Positions 41,886 through 49,711 of a DNA stretch of 64,000 nt are shown here, one piece after another. The stretch lies in assembly GCA_964592425.1 (NCBI GenBank), contig CAZQCG010000014.1:36727-100726 (forward strand), read 5' to 3'. The notes beneath the pieces are model-generated. The model was given only the letters and a program-made list of their open reading frames with translations. It ran no database searches and had not been told where the DNA came from. The position numbers were made by a program, and so were the translations under genes. Every line of letters begins with the position of its first letter. Within the stretch, counting starts at the first letter, position 1. The DNA comes from Viridilinea sp964592425. GTDB lineage: Bacteria > Chloroflexota > Chloroflexia > Chloroflexales > Chloroflexaceae.

Positions 41886-43099
41886 TGAGCACCCAACTGA
41901 TGCTTAAGGAGCTTACCGCCGATATGCTGCTTGCCCAGGCCCAGGCCCAGGGTGAGCCGGGCTGGTTAGCCGAGCGCCGTCGTGAAGCCTGGCTTACTTT
42001 TGCCCAGGCGGCACCGCCTGAGTGGCGCCGTACCGATCTGAGTGGGCTTGATGCGGCTGGTATGGCCGTCTCGCTGGTGCCAGTTGGCACTGAGTTGATC
42101 GGCGGCGGGGACGCCCTGGCTGAGCAGGGGGTCGTGTTCAAGCCGATGCGGGCAGCTCTCAGCAGTCATGAGACGTTGATCAAGACCTATATGGATACGG
42201 CGGTGGCTCCGCTGGCCCACAAGTTCAGTGCCCTGCGTGCGGCCCTCTGGGCCGATGGCGCTTTTGTCTATGTGCCGCGTGGCGTCCAGGTTGATACGCC
42301 CCTGCGGGTACGCTACACCCTGCCGGTTGGTGCTGGCACGATCTTCCCGCGCACCCTGGTCGTGGTTGAAGCGAATGCCAGCCTGACCTTGATCGAGGAG
42401 TTCTGCTCGCCTGACCACGCCCAGCCGGTACTGGCCGGGCCGATCAGCGAGGTCTTTGCGGGCCCCGGCAGTGTTGTGCGTTTCATTAGCGCCCAGCATT
42501 GGGGCGCAGGTGTCTATCATCTCGGTGGTCAGCAGTTGGTGCTTGAGCGCGACGCCGACGCCGAGTGGACGAGCGTGGCTCTTGGTGGGGCCGTCCAGCA
42601 TATTGAGGCTGAAACGACGCTTAAGGGCAATCGTTCGCAGGTCAACTGGGCTGGTGCGACCTTTGCCAATGGCAAGCAGATCCTGCTGATTGCGCCCTGG
42701 TTGCGCCACCTTGGCCACCACGCTGAGAGCTATATGGAGTTCAAGACGGTGGTTAATGATAGCGGCTACTCGGTCTTTGACGGTATGATCAAGATCGAGC
42801 ACGAGTCGGCGGCCACCAGCACGCGCCTTGAAGAACACGCCCTGCACCTCAGTCCCTTGGCGCGCAACGACTCGATCCCCGGCCTGAAGATCGATACCAA
42901 CAGTGTACTTAAGGGTGGTCACGCCTCGACCAGTGGTGATGTAGATGACGAGCAGCTCTTCTATATGCAGGCGCGTGGTATCAGCAAGACTGAGGCCAAG
43001 CGCATGATTGTGATGGGCTTCTTCAGTCCAGCGCTTGATCGTCTTCCGCTTGAGGATTTGCGCACCACGTTGGAGACAGTGATCGAAGCGAAGATTTAG
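41885..43099 (+). CDS. sufD: Fe-S cluster assembly protein SufD
   Basis: Protein of 404 aa, partner of SufB in the scaffold. The beta-helix core is seen in 'DGAFVYVPRGVQVDTPLRVRYTLPVGAGTIFPRTLVVVEANASLTLIEEFCSPD', and the C-terminal block 'EEHALHLSPLARNDSIPGLKIDTNSVLKGGHASTSGDVDDEQLFYMQARGISKTEAKRMIVMGFFSP' is diagnostic. Its ATG overlaps the sufC stop (TGATG). sufS follows 10 bases after its stop. Confidence 0.95.
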   Translation: MSTQLMLKELTADMLLAQAQAQGEPGWLAERRREAWLTFAQAAPPEWRRTDLSGLDAAGMAVSLVPVGTELIGGGDALAEQGVVFKPMRAALSSHETLIKTYMDTAVAPLAHKFSALRAALWADGAFVYVPRGVQVDTPLRVRYTLPVGAGTIFPRTLVVVEANASLTLIEEFCSPDHAQPVLAGPISEVFAGPGSVVRFISAQHWGAGVYHLGGQQLVLERDADAEWTSVALGGAVQHIEAETTLKGNRSQVNWAGATFANGKQILLIAPWLRHLGHHAESYMEFKTVVNDSGYSVFDGMIKIEHESAATSTRLEEHALHLSPLARNDSIPGLKIDTNSVLKGGHASTSGDVDDEQLFYMQARGISKTEAKRMIVMGFFSPALDRLPLEDLRTTLETVIEAKI

Positions 43100-43109
43100 C
43101 AGGTTGTTT

Positions 43110-44351
43110 ATGCCTCCAGCGCTCTCTCAGTTTGATGTGCTGGCCCTGCGCCGCGAATTTCCCATCCTGCAACAGGAGATGAGTGGGCGGCGGCTGGCCT
43201 TCCTCGATAGCGCCGCTTCGTCGCAGAAGCCGCGAGTGGTGATCGATTGCCTCGAGGATTTTTACCGGCGCTACAATGCCAATGTCCATCGCGGAGTCTA
43301 CAAGCTGAGTGAGGAGGCAACCTTTGCCTTTGAGCGGGCGCGGGGTAAGGTGGCTCGCTTTATCGGCGCAGCCAGCCATCGTGAGATCGTCTTCACCCGC
43401 AATACGACTGAGGCAATCAACCTGGTGGCCCAGAGTTGGGGTGCTGCGAACTTGCGCCCGGGCGACCGCATCCTGCTCTCGTTGATGGAGCATCACTCCA
43501 ACATCGTGCCCTGGCAGATGATCGCCCAGCGCACCGGCGCGAAGCTCGACTACCTCGGCCTTGATGCTGAGGGCCGCCTGCTACTTGAGGAACTTGACCA
43601 CAAACTGAGTGCACAGACGAAGCTGGTGGCGATCACGCATCAGTCCAACATGCTCGGCACAATCAACCCGGTTGCTCTGCTCGCCGAGCGTGCCCATGCC
43701 GTCGGGGCGAAGCTGTTGGTCGACGGCGCACAGAGTGTGCCGCATATGCCGGTTGATGTGAAGGCCCTCGGCTGTGACTTCCTGGCCTTCAGTGGCCACA
43801 AGATGTGCGGCCCGACTGGCATCGGGGTGCTCTGGGCCCGGCGTGAACTGCTCGAAGCTATGCCGCCCTTCCTTGGCGGCGGCTCGATGATCAAGGTCGT
43901 CGAGCTGGAGACAAGCAGCTATGCCGATGTGCCAGCCCGTTTCGAGGCTGGTACACCAGCGATTGCCGAGGCAATTGCCCTGGGTGAAGCAGTCGACTTC
44001 CTGAATGGTGTCGGCATGGCCGCGATCTACCGCCACGAACAGGAGTTGCTGAGTTATGCCCTTGAGCGCCTGCCCCATGTGGCGGGCCTCACGCTCTATG
44101 GGCCACGCACTAGCGAAGATCGCGGTGGGGCCCTCAGCTTCACGCTTGAGGGTGTGCATCCCCACGATGTGGCTGCCATCCTCGATAGCGAGGGCGTCGC
44201 CGTACGGGCCGGCCATCACTGCACTCAACCCTTGCACCGCCACTTTGACCTGGTCGCCACCACACGGGCCAGTTTTTATATCTACAACCTGCCCGAAGAG
44301 ATCGACCGCCTGATCGTTGGCCTGGAGAAAGCGCGCAAGCTCTTTGCGTAG
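43110..44351 (+). CDS. sufS: Cysteine desulfurase SufS
   Basis: PLP enzyme of about 413 aa that supplies sulfur to the SUF scaffold. Landmarks are 'LAFLDSAASSQKPRVVIDCLEDFY', 'ANVHRGVYKLSEEAT', 'VFTRNTTEAINLVAQSWG', 'MEHHSNIVPWQMIA', the PLP lysine in 'FLAFSGHKMCGPTGIGVLWARRELLE' and the active-site cysteine in 'VRAGHHCTQPLHRHF'. The ATG at 43110 is preferred to an in-frame TTG at 43104. It is followed by the SufU partner, as in class II SUF operons. Confidence 0.96.
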   Translation: MPPALSQFDVLALRREFPILQQEMSGRRLAFLDSAASSQKPRVVIDCLEDFYRRYNANVHRGVYKLSEEATFAFERARGKVARFIGAASHREIVFTRNTTEAINLVAQSWGAANLRPGDRILLSLMEHHSNIVPWQMIAQRTGAKLDYLGLDAEGRLLLEELDHKLSAQTKLVAITHQSNMLGTINPVALLAERAHAVGAKLLVDGAQSVPHMPVDVKALGCDFLAFSGHKMCGPTGIGVLWARRELLEAMPPFLGGGSMIKVVELETSSYADVPARFEAGTPAIAEAIALGEAVDFLNGVGMAAIYRHEQELLSYALERLPHVAGLTLYGPRTSEDRGGALSFTLEGVHPHDVAAILDSEGVAVRAGHHCTQPLHRHFDLVATTRASFYIYNLPEEIDRLIVGLEKARKLFA

Positions 44352-44396
44352 ACTTCAGACAAGCGTCCGCCGCTTCATGTTGCGATTGCGTAGATT

Positions 44397-44807
44397 ATGG
44401 ATGATATCTATCAACAGCAAATCCTGGAACATGCCAGGTATCCGCACAATTTCGGCACGCTCGAGGACCCAACGATCTCGCATGAAGAGCACAATCCACT
44501 CTGCGGCGACCGGGTTCGGATCGATCTGCTGATCACCGACGAGGTGATTAGTGATGTACGCTTCAGTGGACGGGGCTGCGCGATCAGCCAGGCTTCGGCC
44601 TCACTGCTTACCGACGAATTGAAGGGCATGGCCGTTGCCCAGGCCAAAGCCTACACCAAAGATGACCTGCTTGAACTGATCGGCATTCCACTCAGCAAAA
44701 ACCCCACTCGGCTCAAGTGCGCCCTGCTGGCGCTCAAAGCGCTCAAGGTCGGGCTCTATGGGGTGGATCAGATCCACAATGATAACGAGGACGACGATTT
44801 CGTATAG
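44397..44807 (+). CDS. sufU: SufU-type sulfur acceptor / scaffold protein
   Basis: Protein of 136 aa of the NifU/IscU-like SufU family. It accepts persulfide from SufS through a zinc site. The three conserved cysteines are seen in 'NPLCGDRVRI', 'SGRGCAISQASASLL' and 'RLKCALLALKAL'. The extra residues between the first two blocks are of SufU rather than IscU type. The start 'MDDIYQQQILEHARYPHNFG' is typical. It lies between sufS and sufB. Confidence 0.94.
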   Translation: MDDIYQQQILEHARYPHNFGTLEDPTISHEEHNPLCGDRVRIDLLITDEVISDVRFSGRGCAISQASASLLTDELKGMAVAQAKAYTKDDLLELIGIPLSKNPTRLKCALLALKALKVGLYGVDQIHNDNEDDDFV

Positions 44808-44844
44808 CGGCGGCGTAGCGTCGCCCTGACCAGGAGGGATATCC

Positions 44845-47466
44845 ATGGCAGAGGCAGCCAATCTGCAGTTTGACTATAGCAAGTATGGTTTCCGCAACGA
44901 GGAGAACTATCTCTTCAAGGCTCCCAAGGGCCTGAGCGAGAGGGTCGTGCGTGAGCTTTCGGGTATGAAGGATGAGCCCGAGTGGATGCTCAAGCGTCGG
45001 CTCAAGGCCCTCGAAATCTTTATGCAGAAGCCGGTGCCGCTGCATGGCATGTGGGCCAACACCGAGTTGGCCGACCTGAATCATGACGATATTCACTATT
45101 TCGTGCGTGCCGGCGAGCGCCCGCAGACCGATTGGGACGCGGTACCGCAGGAGATCAAAGATACCTTCGAGAAACTGGGCATCCCCGAAGCCGAGCGCAA
45201 ATTCCTGGCTGGCGTCGGTGCCCAGTATGAGTGTCTGAGCGGCGATGCGCGGGTCTACACCACAAAGGGCCTTGTAGCGATTCAGGATATTCAGCCAGGC
45301 GATACTGTCTTCTCCTTCGATGAAGCCGAAAATCGGATGATCGCGGCAGAAGTGCGTGCAACCGCACGCAAAGGCGAACGCGAGGTTTTTGAGGTGCGTG
45401 TTGGTACACGGGTCATTAAGGCGACGGCGAATCACCCATTCCTGGCGCTGACCTACGAGAAGAGTGAAGATCGCCTGCGCGGACGTTATACACGCAGCTG
45501 GAAATATCTCCACGACCTGGTGCCCGGTGATCTTGTTGGGGTTGCAAAGGATCTGCCGGATACGGGCGTGCTTTATGTGCTTCAGCAGCCTGAGATCAAA
45601 ACCCAGGTTACAGGCCGTAATCAGAGCGTCAGCTACACTCTGGATATCACGGCGCGCTACAACGAGGTCAGGCTGCCCGAATACACGACCGAAGACCTGA
45701 TGTGGTGGCTGGGCCTGTATATCGGCGATGGGTTTATCCACACTGCGGCTGATGCCGACAAGGCACGCGTGGAGCTTGCGATACCTGCCAGTGATCCCGA
45801 TCTGCGCGGGGAGTTGATCCGCGTCTCCGAGGAGTTGTTCGGCCTTACACCAACCAGCAGTGACCCCTACCGGGTCACGCTTAACTCCACGATTGTCGCA
45901 CGCTTCCTTGAGGTCAATGGTTTTGCTGGTAAGGCGCTCACAAAACGGGTGCCGCGTTGGGTCGCTGGTTTGCCGCAGGCGCAAAAACTGGCTTTTCTCG
46001 GCGGCTACCTTGACTCCGACGGCTATGTGCGTGATACAGAGAAGAACCACGACATCATGCTGACTAGCGGCAACCAGGAGCTGCTCCAGGACATGACCGA
46101 ACTGCTGGCGCTGTGCGGTTTGCCAACTTCATCGATCCACCGCTTTGAGTCGAAGCATCCCGCCGATCAGGATCGTATGGTTACCGGGTACCGGGTGCAG
46201 GTGGCTGGCGACTATGAGCGCATCGGCAGCCGCTCGCCGAATCGTCTCGGGCGCATGAGCAAGCGTAAGTACCACCATGATTTCTCCAGTGCCAAAGGGA
46301 CGACCTTCCGTTCGCATGTGACGGAGTTTCATGGCTTCGTTAAGATCGACTCAATCACGCCCGCTGGCATCGAGACGGTCTATGATATTGAGGTTGACGG
46401 CCCACACAATTTTGTCGCTGAGGGGCTGATTGTGCATAACTCCGAGGTGGTCTACCACTCGTTGCGCGAGGAGTGGTCGAAGCTCGGCGTGATCTTCCTT
46501 GATACTGATACGGCGCTCAAGGAGTATCCAGAGTTCTTCAAGCAGTATTTCGGCTCAATCATCCCTGCTGCCGACAACAAGTACGCCGCGCTCAATACGG
46601 CCGTCTGGTCGGGTGGCTCGTTTGTCTACGTGCCTAAGGGTGTCAAGGTGGACATCCCGCTCCAGGCTTACTTCCGCATCAACGCCGAGAGCATGGGCCA
46701 GTTCGAGCGTACCCTGATTATCGTTGAAGAGGGGGCCGAGGCTCATTATATTGAAGGCTGTACGGCACCGATCTATTCGACCAACTCGCTGCACTCGGCG
46801 GTAGTCGAGGTGATCGTGAAGAAGGGCGGCAAGTTCCGCTACACCACCATCCAGAACTGGGCCAACAACATCTTCAACCTGGTGACCAAGCGTGCCATTG
46901 CCCAGGAAGAGGCCAGTATGGAGTGGGTGGACGGCAATATCGGCTCCAAGCTGACCATGAAGTACCCCTCGGTCTACCTGATGGGCCGCAAGGCCCGTGG
47001 CGAAGTGCTCAGTGTAGCCTATGCGGGTAAGGGCCAGCACCAGGACGCCGGAGCCAAGATGGTGCATAACGCTCCCGAGACCACCAGCCGGATCACCAAC
47101 AAGTCGGTGAGCAAGGACGGCGGTAAGACCACCTACCGCGGCCTGGCCAAGGTCGCCTCCGGGGCGTATGGTGCCAAGGTCAATGTGAACTGCGATGCGC
47201 TCATCCTCGACGAGCGTTCGGCCTCAGATACCATTCCTTTCATCGAGATCGAAGAAGACCGCTGCACCCTGGCCCACGAGGCCACCGTCGGGCGCATCGG
47301 CGAAGAGCAACTCTTCTACCTGATGAGCCGCGGCCTGCCTGAGGCCGATGCCCTCTCGATGATCGTGCTCGGCTTTATGGAGCCCTTCACCCGCGAGTTG
47401 CCAATGGAGTATGCCGTCGAGCTCAACCGCCTCATCCAGCTTGAGATGGAAGGCTCGGTTGGTTGA
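44845..47466 (+). CDS. sufB: Fe-S cluster assembly protein SufB, with in-frame intein
   Basis: Precursor of 873 aa. Removing residues 130-532 leaves a normal SufB of 470 aa. The N-extein ends 'FLAGVGAQYE' and the C-extein resumes 'SEVVYHSLREEWSKLGVIFLDTD', giving the conserved uninterrupted SufB block. Downstream blocks are 'WSGGSFVYVPKGVKVDIPLQAYFRINAE', 'EGAEAHYIEGCTAPIY', 'GKGQHQDAGAKMVHNAPETTS' and 'ATVGRIGEEQLFYLMSRGLPEADALSMIVLGFMEPF'. SufB is the central scaffold subunit. The ribosome site CAGGAGG precedes the ATG. A perfect hairpin follows the stop by 7 bases. Confidence 0.97.
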   Translation: MAEAANLQFDYSKYGFRNEENYLFKAPKGLSERVVRELSGMKDEPEWMLKRRLKALEIFMQKPVPLHGMWANTELADLNHDDIHYFVRAGERPQTDWDAVPQEIKDTFEKLGIPEAERKFLAGVGAQYECLSGDARVYTTKGLVAIQDIQPGDTVFSFDEAENRMIAAEVRATARKGEREVFEVRVGTRVIKATANHPFLALTYEKSEDRLRGRYTRSWKYLHDLVPGDLVGVAKDLPDTGVLYVLQQPEIKTQVTGRNQSVSYTLDITARYNEVRLPEYTTEDLMWWLGLYIGDGFIHTAADADKARVELAIPASDPDLRGELIRVSEELFGLTPTSSDPYRVTLNSTIVARFLEVNGFAGKALTKRVPRWVAGLPQAQKLAFLGGYLDSDGYVRDTEKNHDIMLTSGNQELLQDMTELLALCGLPTSSIHRFESKHPADQDRMVTGYRVQVAGDYERIGSRSPNRLGRMSKRKYHHDFSSAKGTTFRSHVTEFHGFVKIDSITPAGIETVYDIEVDGPHNFVAEGLIVHNSEVVYHSLREEWSKLGVIFLDTDTALKEYPEFFKQYFGSIIPAADNKYAALNTAVWSGGSFVYVPKGVKVDIPLQAYFRINAESMGQFERTLIIVEEGAEAHYIEGCTAPIYSTNSLHSAVVEVIVKKGGKFRYTTIQNWANNIFNLVTKRAIAQEEASMEWVDGNIGSKLTMKYPSVYLMGRKARGEVLSVAYAGKGQHQDAGAKMVHNAPETTSRITNKSVSKDGGKTTYRGLAKVASGAYGAKVNVNCDALILDERSASDTIPFIEIEEDRCTLAHEATVGRIGEEQLFYLMSRGLPEADALSMIVLGFMEPFTRELPMEYAVELNRLIQLEMEGSVG
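45232..46440 (+). mobile_element. SufB intein with LAGLIDADG homing endonuclease domain
   Basis: 403 residues in frame. Block A starts with the catalytic Cys 'CLSGDARVYTTKG'; block B is 'RVIKATANHPFLAL' with the TxxH-type His. The two LAGLIDADG motifs are 'WLGLYIGDGFI' and 'LGGYLDSDGYV', each with its Asp. C-terminal blocks F/G are 'TVYDIEVDGPHNFVAEGLIVHN', ending in His-Asn before Ser+1 of the extein. All splice residues are intact, so splicing and homing both look competent. Confidence 0.95.
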
Positions 47467-47472
47467 GCAGTT

Positions 47473-47507
47473 CGGCGCCTCCATAGCTTGATGCTGTGGA
47501 GGCGCCG
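47473..47507 (+). terminator. Hairpin after sufB
   Basis: Perfect 11-bp stem CGGCGCCTCCA / TGGAGGCGCCG with a 13-base loop, 7 bases after the sufB stop and before the Rieske gene. There is no T-run. It may partly terminate or stabilise the suf message. Confidence 0.65.
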
Positions 47508-47546
47508 AAGCGTGACGTTGAAGTCGAGCTTTTGTTAAGTAAGCCT

Positions 47547-47870
47547 ATGTCACCGATGCCTGTCACGACCCTCGATGAACTGCCTGAGGGCGCGGGGCGA
47601 GCCTTTGTCATCAATGGCCGGCGCATCGCCCTCTTCCGCCTTGGTAGCACAGTGTTTGCCCTTGACGACACCTGCTCGCATGCTGATGCCTCACTCAGTG
47701 CTGGCGAGCTAGACAGCGACGAGGGCTGTGTTGAGTGTCCGCGCCACGGTGCCCGCTTCGACCTGGCGACCGGCGCGGCGCGCACCCTGCCCGCCTTCAA
47801 GCCGGTGGCTACCCATCGGGTATTGCTTGAAGGTGACACCGTGCTGGTTGAGCTTGCGAGCGAAGGATGA
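47547..47870 (+). CDS. Rieske-type non-heme [2Fe-2S] ferredoxin
   Basis: Protein of about 107 aa. The Rieske cluster ligands are Cys-x-His in 'DDTCSHADASLSAGEL' and Cys-x2-His in 'GCVECPRHGARFDLATGAA'. This is the stand-alone NirD/BphF-like ferredoxin form common at the end of SUF operons (as SufE2/IscX positions in other phyla). It is soluble, with no TM anchor. The ATG at 47547 is chosen because upstream in-frame starts lie inside the sufB hairpin; no strong ribosome site is seen. Confidence 0.9.
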   Translation: MSPMPVTTLDELPEGAGRAFVINGRRIALFRLGSTVFALDDTCSHADASLSAGELDSDEGCVECPRHGARFDLATGAARTLPAFKPVATHRVLLEGDTVLVELASEG

Positions 47871-47888
47871 GAGCTAAGGAGTATCTTG

Positions 47889-48743
47889 ATGACCGGCTAT
47901 GCCCATCCTGAGGTTCTGGTCGATACGACCTGGGTCAATAACCACTTAGGCGATCCGCTGGTGCGCCTGGTTGAGAGCGACGAGGATGTCCTGCTCTACG
48001 AGGTCGGCCACATCCCCGGCGCGGTCAAGATCGACTGGGTCAACGACCTGAACGACCCGGTGGTACGTGACTATCTTGATGCCGCACGCTTCGCCGAGTT
48101 GATGACCGCGCGGGGCATCAGCAACAGCACCACCGTGGTGCTCTACGGTGACAAACATAACTGGTGGGCCACCTATGCCTTCTGGGTCTTCAAGCTCTTT
48201 GGGCATCAGGATGTGCGCCTGCTGAACGGCGGGCGGGCCAAGTGGATCGCCGAAGGGCGCGAAGTGACACGGGCCGTGCCGAACTACCATCATGCCCCCT
48301 ACCAGGCCCCCGCGCGCGACGACCGTAGCCTGCGTGCTTTCCGCGACCAGGTGCTGGCCCATCTGCACAAAGGCCCCGGCGCCGCCCTGGTTGATGTACG
48401 CACGCCTCAGGAGTTCAGCGGCGAGCGCACCCATATGCCCGAATATCCCCAGGAGGGCACCCTGCGCGGCGGTCACATCCCTGGCGCGGCCAACATCCCA
48501 TGGGCTCTGGCCGTCAATGACGACAGCACCTTCAAGTCAGCCGACGAGCTGCGTGAGCTCTATGCCGCTCAGGGGCTCAGCACCGAGCAGGATGTGATCA
48601 CCTATTGCCGCATCGGTGAGCGTTCCAGCCACAGCTGGTTCGTGCTGACCTACCTGCTTGGCTTTCCCAATGTGCGCAACTATGACGGCAGCTGGACTGA
48701 ATGGGGTAACAGTGTTGGCCTCCCCATCGCCAGGGGCAGCTAG
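47889..48743 (+). CDS. Thiosulfate sulfurtransferase (tandem rhodanese)
   Basis: Protein of about 284 aa with two rhodanese domains. The first (residues ~5-130) is catalytically inactive, with 'EVGHIPGAVKIDW' and 'NSTTVVLYGDKHNWWATYAFWVFKLFGHQDVRLLNGGRAKW'. The second (~150-280) carries the active-site loop 'DVITYCRIGERSSHSWFVL' with Cys and the CRxGxR pattern of thiosulfate-type enzymes. AAGGAG lies 7 bases before the ATG. It follows the suf operon and Rieske gene on the same strand, which suggests a role in sulfur supply or detoxification. Confidence 0.93.
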   Translation: MTGYAHPEVLVDTTWVNNHLGDPLVRLVESDEDVLLYEVGHIPGAVKIDWVNDLNDPVVRDYLDAARFAELMTARGISNSTTVVLYGDKHNWWATYAFWVFKLFGHQDVRLLNGGRAKWIAEGREVTRAVPNYHHAPYQAPARDDRSLRAFRDQVLAHLHKGPGAALVDVRTPQEFSGERTHMPEYPQEGTLRGGHIPGAANIPWALAVNDDSTFKSADELRELYAAQGLSTEQDVITYCRIGERSSHSWFVLTYLLGFPNVRNYDGSWTEWGNSVGLPIARGS

Positions 48744-48746
48744 AGC

Positions 48747-48839
48747 GCTTCGCGCTGGGGATGGGGGATGGGGTATGCCGCGTCTGGACGCCATCCACGA
48801 CGTGCAGGTTGGCTCAACCTTTCTGAGAACCACTGTAGG
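48747..48839. repeat. Dispersed intergenic repeat, copy 1
   Basis: A 93-base unit beginning GCTTCGCGCTGGGG and containing TCTGGACGCCATCC and CTGAGAACCaCTGTA. It matches sequence at 61481-61690, where the second copy is split by an insertion. Both lie downstream or between genes, and both carry a short open frame with similar peptide (LDAI..VQVG...LRT.V). Confidence 0.7.
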
Positions 48840-48841
48840 AT

Positions 48842-49606
48842 CTAGCGGGGCCGGCGCCAGAAGACGATCAGATACTCTGCCAGGGCCAGGGCCCCGTGGA
48901 GCGCCAGGCTGATCAGCGCGGCCAGCACCACGGCAGCGAAGAGCCGGTCGGTCTGGAGGTGGTAGCTAGCCACACTGACCACAAAACCGAGCCCGCGCCA
49001 GGCCCCGCTGAGTTCGCTGACAATTGCTCCAACGACAGCCAGGGCGGCGGCTACTTTGAGGCCGGCAAAGAGTGCGGGCAGGCAGGAGGGTAGCCGTAGA
49101 TGGAGCAAGACCGCCCACGCTGTTGCGCCCCAGGCTCGCATCAGGCCGAGTTGCTCGGCGGTCACGTCACGCAAGCCCCGGCTGGCCCCCACCAGCACCG
49201 GGTAGAAAGCGAAGAGGGCCGCCATTGCCACCCGTGGTGCCAGCCCATCGCCCAGCCAGATGGTCAGCAGGGGGGCCAGGGCTGCTGCTGGCACCGCCTG
49301 CGAGAGGAGCACCCATGGATAGAGGGCGTCCTCAAGCGGGCGCAGGGACACAAAGGCAAGTGCCAGGAGTGTCCCGATAGCTGCCCCGAGCGCCAGGCCC
49401 ATCAGGGCCGCGCCTGCGGTAGCGCCTGCGTGCATCAGCAGGTCGCTGCCTGGTTCCACCAGGCGAGCCAGCACCGACGAGGGCTGGGGCAGTAGGTAGC
49501 CTGGCACACCAGCAACAGGCAAGCCCCACTCAAGCAGTGCCAGGAGCAGGCATAAGAGCAGGCCAGCCGCCGTATAGCGCCGGATCAGTGCGGCCCCACG
49601 CTTCAT
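48842..49606 (-). CDS. ABC transporter permease, NitT/TauT/SsuC type (orphan)
   Basis: Permease of 254 aa with six hydrophobic segments. The N-terminal 'LPQPSSVLARLVEPGSDLLMHAGATAGAALMGLALGAAIG' and the EAA-loop 'RAWGATAWAVLLHLRLPSCLPALFAGLKVAAALAVVGAIVSEL' are typical of nitrate/sulfonate/taurine and thiamine-precursor (ThiX/ThiZ-like) importers. Neither a substrate-binding protein nor an ATPase gene is adjacent, so partners are encoded elsewhere or it is a remnant. It converges on the rhodanese gene. Confidence 0.85.
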   Translation of the reverse strand: MKRGAALIRRYTAAGLLLCLLLALLEWGLPVAGVPGYLLPQPSSVLARLVEPGSDLLMHAGATAGAALMGLALGAAIGTLLALAFVSLRPLEDALYPWVLLSQAVPAAALAPLLTIWLGDGLAPRVAMAALFAFYPVLVGASRGLRDVTAEQLGLMRAWGATAWAVLLHLRLPSCLPALFAGLKVAAALAVVGAIVSELSGAWRGLGFVVSVASYHLQTDRLFAAVVLAALISLALHGALALAEYLIVFWRRPR

Positions 49607-49711
49607 TGGGAGGTTGAAGGAGGAGGCGAGGGAATCTGGTTCCCTCGCGCACCCTTCCGTACCCGCGCCGCAGCTAGCGGCGAAGGCCGTAACTCGGTTG
49701 GGAACCAGAGC

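Noticed and set aside
44743..46050. 435-codon minus-strand frame opposite sufB and the intein
   Set aside because: No family signal; the opposite strand carries sufB and a fully motif-bearing intein.
45232..46440. SufB read as a frameshifted or insertion-disrupted gene
   Set aside because: The insertion is in frame, with intact intein splice motifs and an uninterrupted SufB on both sides.
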